Below, piece after piece: positions 62,958 through 64,000 of a stretch of 64,000 bases of DNA; position 1 is the first letter of the stretch, and every line of letters begins with the position of its first letter. Source of the DNA: Nitrospira sp. (lineage in GTDB: Bacteria > Nitrospirota > Nitrospiria > Nitrospirales > Nitrospiraceae); NCBI GenBank assembly GCA_005116965.1, contig SWDG01000005.1, forward strand, positions 10,314 to 74,313, written 5' to 3'. The translations under genes were made by a program, and so were the position numbers. Under the pieces are notes generated by a model, which saw only the letters and a list, made by a program, of their open reading frames with translations, was not told the DNA's origin and did no database searches.

Positions 62958-62986
62958 ACGGTACTGAAACTACAACGCCCTGTCAA
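62958..62986 (-). promoter_or_regulatory. Candidate promoter of the exported protein pair
   Basis: On the minus strand TTGACA (62986-62981) and TACCGT (62963-62958) are 17 bp apart, roughly 160 bp before the start codon of exported protein B. The -10 box overlaps an inverted GGTACCGGAACGGTACT stretch. The long leader between promoter and gene has no feature I can name. Confidence 0.5.
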
Positions 62987-63086
62987 GAAAATGTTTGCCA
63001 GACTTATCACAGGAGGATACATAGCCTTTACAGCATATACAAAACAATAAGTTATAAGTCTTCTCCGACTGGAAAGTATGCTGTGG

Positions 63087-64000
63087 TCAGGCTGTGATTT
63101 TTTGGAATTGCGCGCTTAACGCCTTCACTTGCCGTGAGGAAAGTGGCCCCAACCCTGTCAGGGCTATTCTTTCAGGGGTGAAGAGATCCTGTGCTACTTG
63201 ACTTATTTGTTGTGGTGTAATCCCATCTATTTTCACAATCATGTCTTCCAGGTTCGTATGGCCGCGGGAGATCAATTCATCTTTTGCAAGCTTGTTCATC
63301 CGGCTATGCGAACTTTCCAAGCTGAGCATGAGGCCGCCTTTCATCTGTTCTTTTGTCCGTTTTAGCTCATGCCGATCAATTCCATCTCTGCGCAAGCGCC
63401 GGATCTCGCGGCTAACGAGTTCAAGAACGCGCTCAACCTCCCGAGCTTGCGTGCCTGCATAGACGGTAATCGTACCGCCATCGGAATAACCCGACAAAAA
63501 TGAGTAGATCGAATAGGATAAACCCCTTTTTTCACGGATCTCCTGGAACAGCCTCGAACTGACGCCACCACCAAGGACACTGTTCAACGCATAGACCGCA
63601 TATCGATCCTTATGACCGGCGGCAACGCCCTTGAGTCCTAGACAGAGGTGCACTTGCTCTAACGATTTGTGTTTCACGATGGCGCCCCCACAGATTTCCG
63701 GAGGCCAACGTTTTCGAGGAAGGACGCCTGACGAAGGGCGATACTTCCCAAAGGTACGAGCCATCGTCTTTTCGAGCTGCTGTTGATTGAAATTCCCGGC
63801 TACGGCGAGCACGATCTCTTCGGGACGATAGTGCGTATCAATGTACTCGAGGAGATCCTGTCGGCGGATCCGAGCGATTGTTGATTCCCGCCCAAGAATC
63901 GGACGACTCAAGGGATGTTGGCCCATCGCTAACTTGGTATGCAACTCTTGAACGAGATCCTCGGGATCGTCTTGAACCATTCGAATTTCTTCAAGGACGA
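63087..64000 (-). CDS. M16-family zinc protease, 5' end outside window
   Basis: At least 304 residues of the C-terminal two thirds of an M16 (insulinase/processing peptidase) protein. The frame is open across the window edge: codons before the first internal Met read VLEEIRMVQDDPEDLV, the expected connection to the N-terminal domain. The R/Y pair region YALNSVLGGGVSSRLFQEIREKRGLSYSI (described by residues about 130-158 of the visible part) is the family hallmark of the second half. The catalytic HxxEH lies outside the window. These proteases act in the periplasm or cytosol, and related single-copy genes are near ftsY or pnp in many bacteria. Confidence 0.9.
   Translation of the reverse strand, partial: VLEEIRMVQDDPEDLVQELHTKLAMGQHPLSRPILGRESTIARIRRQDLLEYIDTHYRPEEIVLAVAGNFNQQQLEKTMARTFGKYRPSSGVLPRKRWPPEICGGAIVKHKSLEQVHLCLGLKGVAAGHKDRYAVYALNSVLGGGVSSRLFQEIREKRGLSYSIYSFLSGYSDGGTITVYAGTQAREVERVLELVSREIRRLRRDGIDRHELKRTKEQMKGGLMLSLESSHSRMNKLAKDELISRGHTNLEDMIVKIDGITPQQISQVAQDLFTPERIALTGLGPLSSRQVKALSAQFQKITA

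Noticed and set aside
1-64000. CRISPR arrays, rRNA genes, prophage modules
   Set aside because: No regularly spaced repeats, rRNA segments, integrase or phage structural genes are seen.

Overview
The window looks like a bacterial chromosome segment of about 55% GC, most consistent with the genus Nitrospira (phylum Nitrospirota). I base this on recalled resemblance of the protein families (HPF-like protein, LuxR-only regulators, ArnT-like cassette, threonine cluster with an ApgM-like protein) and not on any search. A guanidine-I riboswitch heading a guanidinase/permease operon fits what is known of comammox Nitrospira, so a complete ammonia oxidiser is a reasonable but unproven guess. There is no rRNA, CRISPR array or intact insertion sequence; one tRNA (Pro, GGG) is present.

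Layout. (1) 1-3380: guanidine operon on the minus strand: promoter, guanidine-I aptamer, 25-codon leader ORF, APC permease, ureohydrolase of the guanidinase type. (2) 3500-8100: HPF/RaiA-like protein, small membrane proteins, a possible MITE-like repeat, a MidA-like methyltransferase and an exported unknown. (3) 8140-11150: envelope glycan cassette (GT2, Lab_N, ArnT-like GT), followed by a PAP2 phosphatase. (4) 12400-16520: PD40 propeller protein, M1 peptidase, double-receiver response regulator. (5) 16610-19180: ftsY-ybeY-phoH. (6) 19200-33940: two type IV pilus minor-pilin cassettes in the same orientation. The first carries fimT, pilV, pilW, pilX, a small protein, pilY1 and a lipoprotein. 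The second carries pilD, then fimT-, pilV-, pilW- and pilX-like genes and a GspE/PilB relative that has lost its whole nucleotide-binding core. A PilZ gene lies between them. (7) 34100-41000: LuxR-type HTH protein, rlmB, cysS, dedA, surE, tRNA-Pro, merR-like gene, ihfA, cimA. (8) 41298-49057: a type I restriction-modification island (hsdM-hsdS-hsdR plus a YgjP-type metallopeptidase) with a gene remnant on its left side. (9) 49269-55290: aspartate-family amino acid operon alaC-hom-thrC-apgM-like-lysC. (10) 55586-61488: pdxJ, nnr, tsaE, lapA-like, mutS on the plus strand. (11) 61570-64000: two exported unknown proteins and an M16 peptidase cut by the window edge.

How the parts work together. 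Guanidine sensed by the riboswitch should turn on uptake and hydrolysis to urea and ammonia, usable as nitrogen and, in an ammonia oxidiser, energy source. The threonine operon has dehydrogenase, synthase and aspartate kinase but no recognisable homoserine kinase. The phosphoglycerate-mutase-like protein in it has lost the catalytic Ser and several metal-ligand residues, making it the best candidate for the missing step. The two items I consider most worth follow-up are that protein and the guanidine regulatory leader. The Walker-less pilus ATPase comes next.
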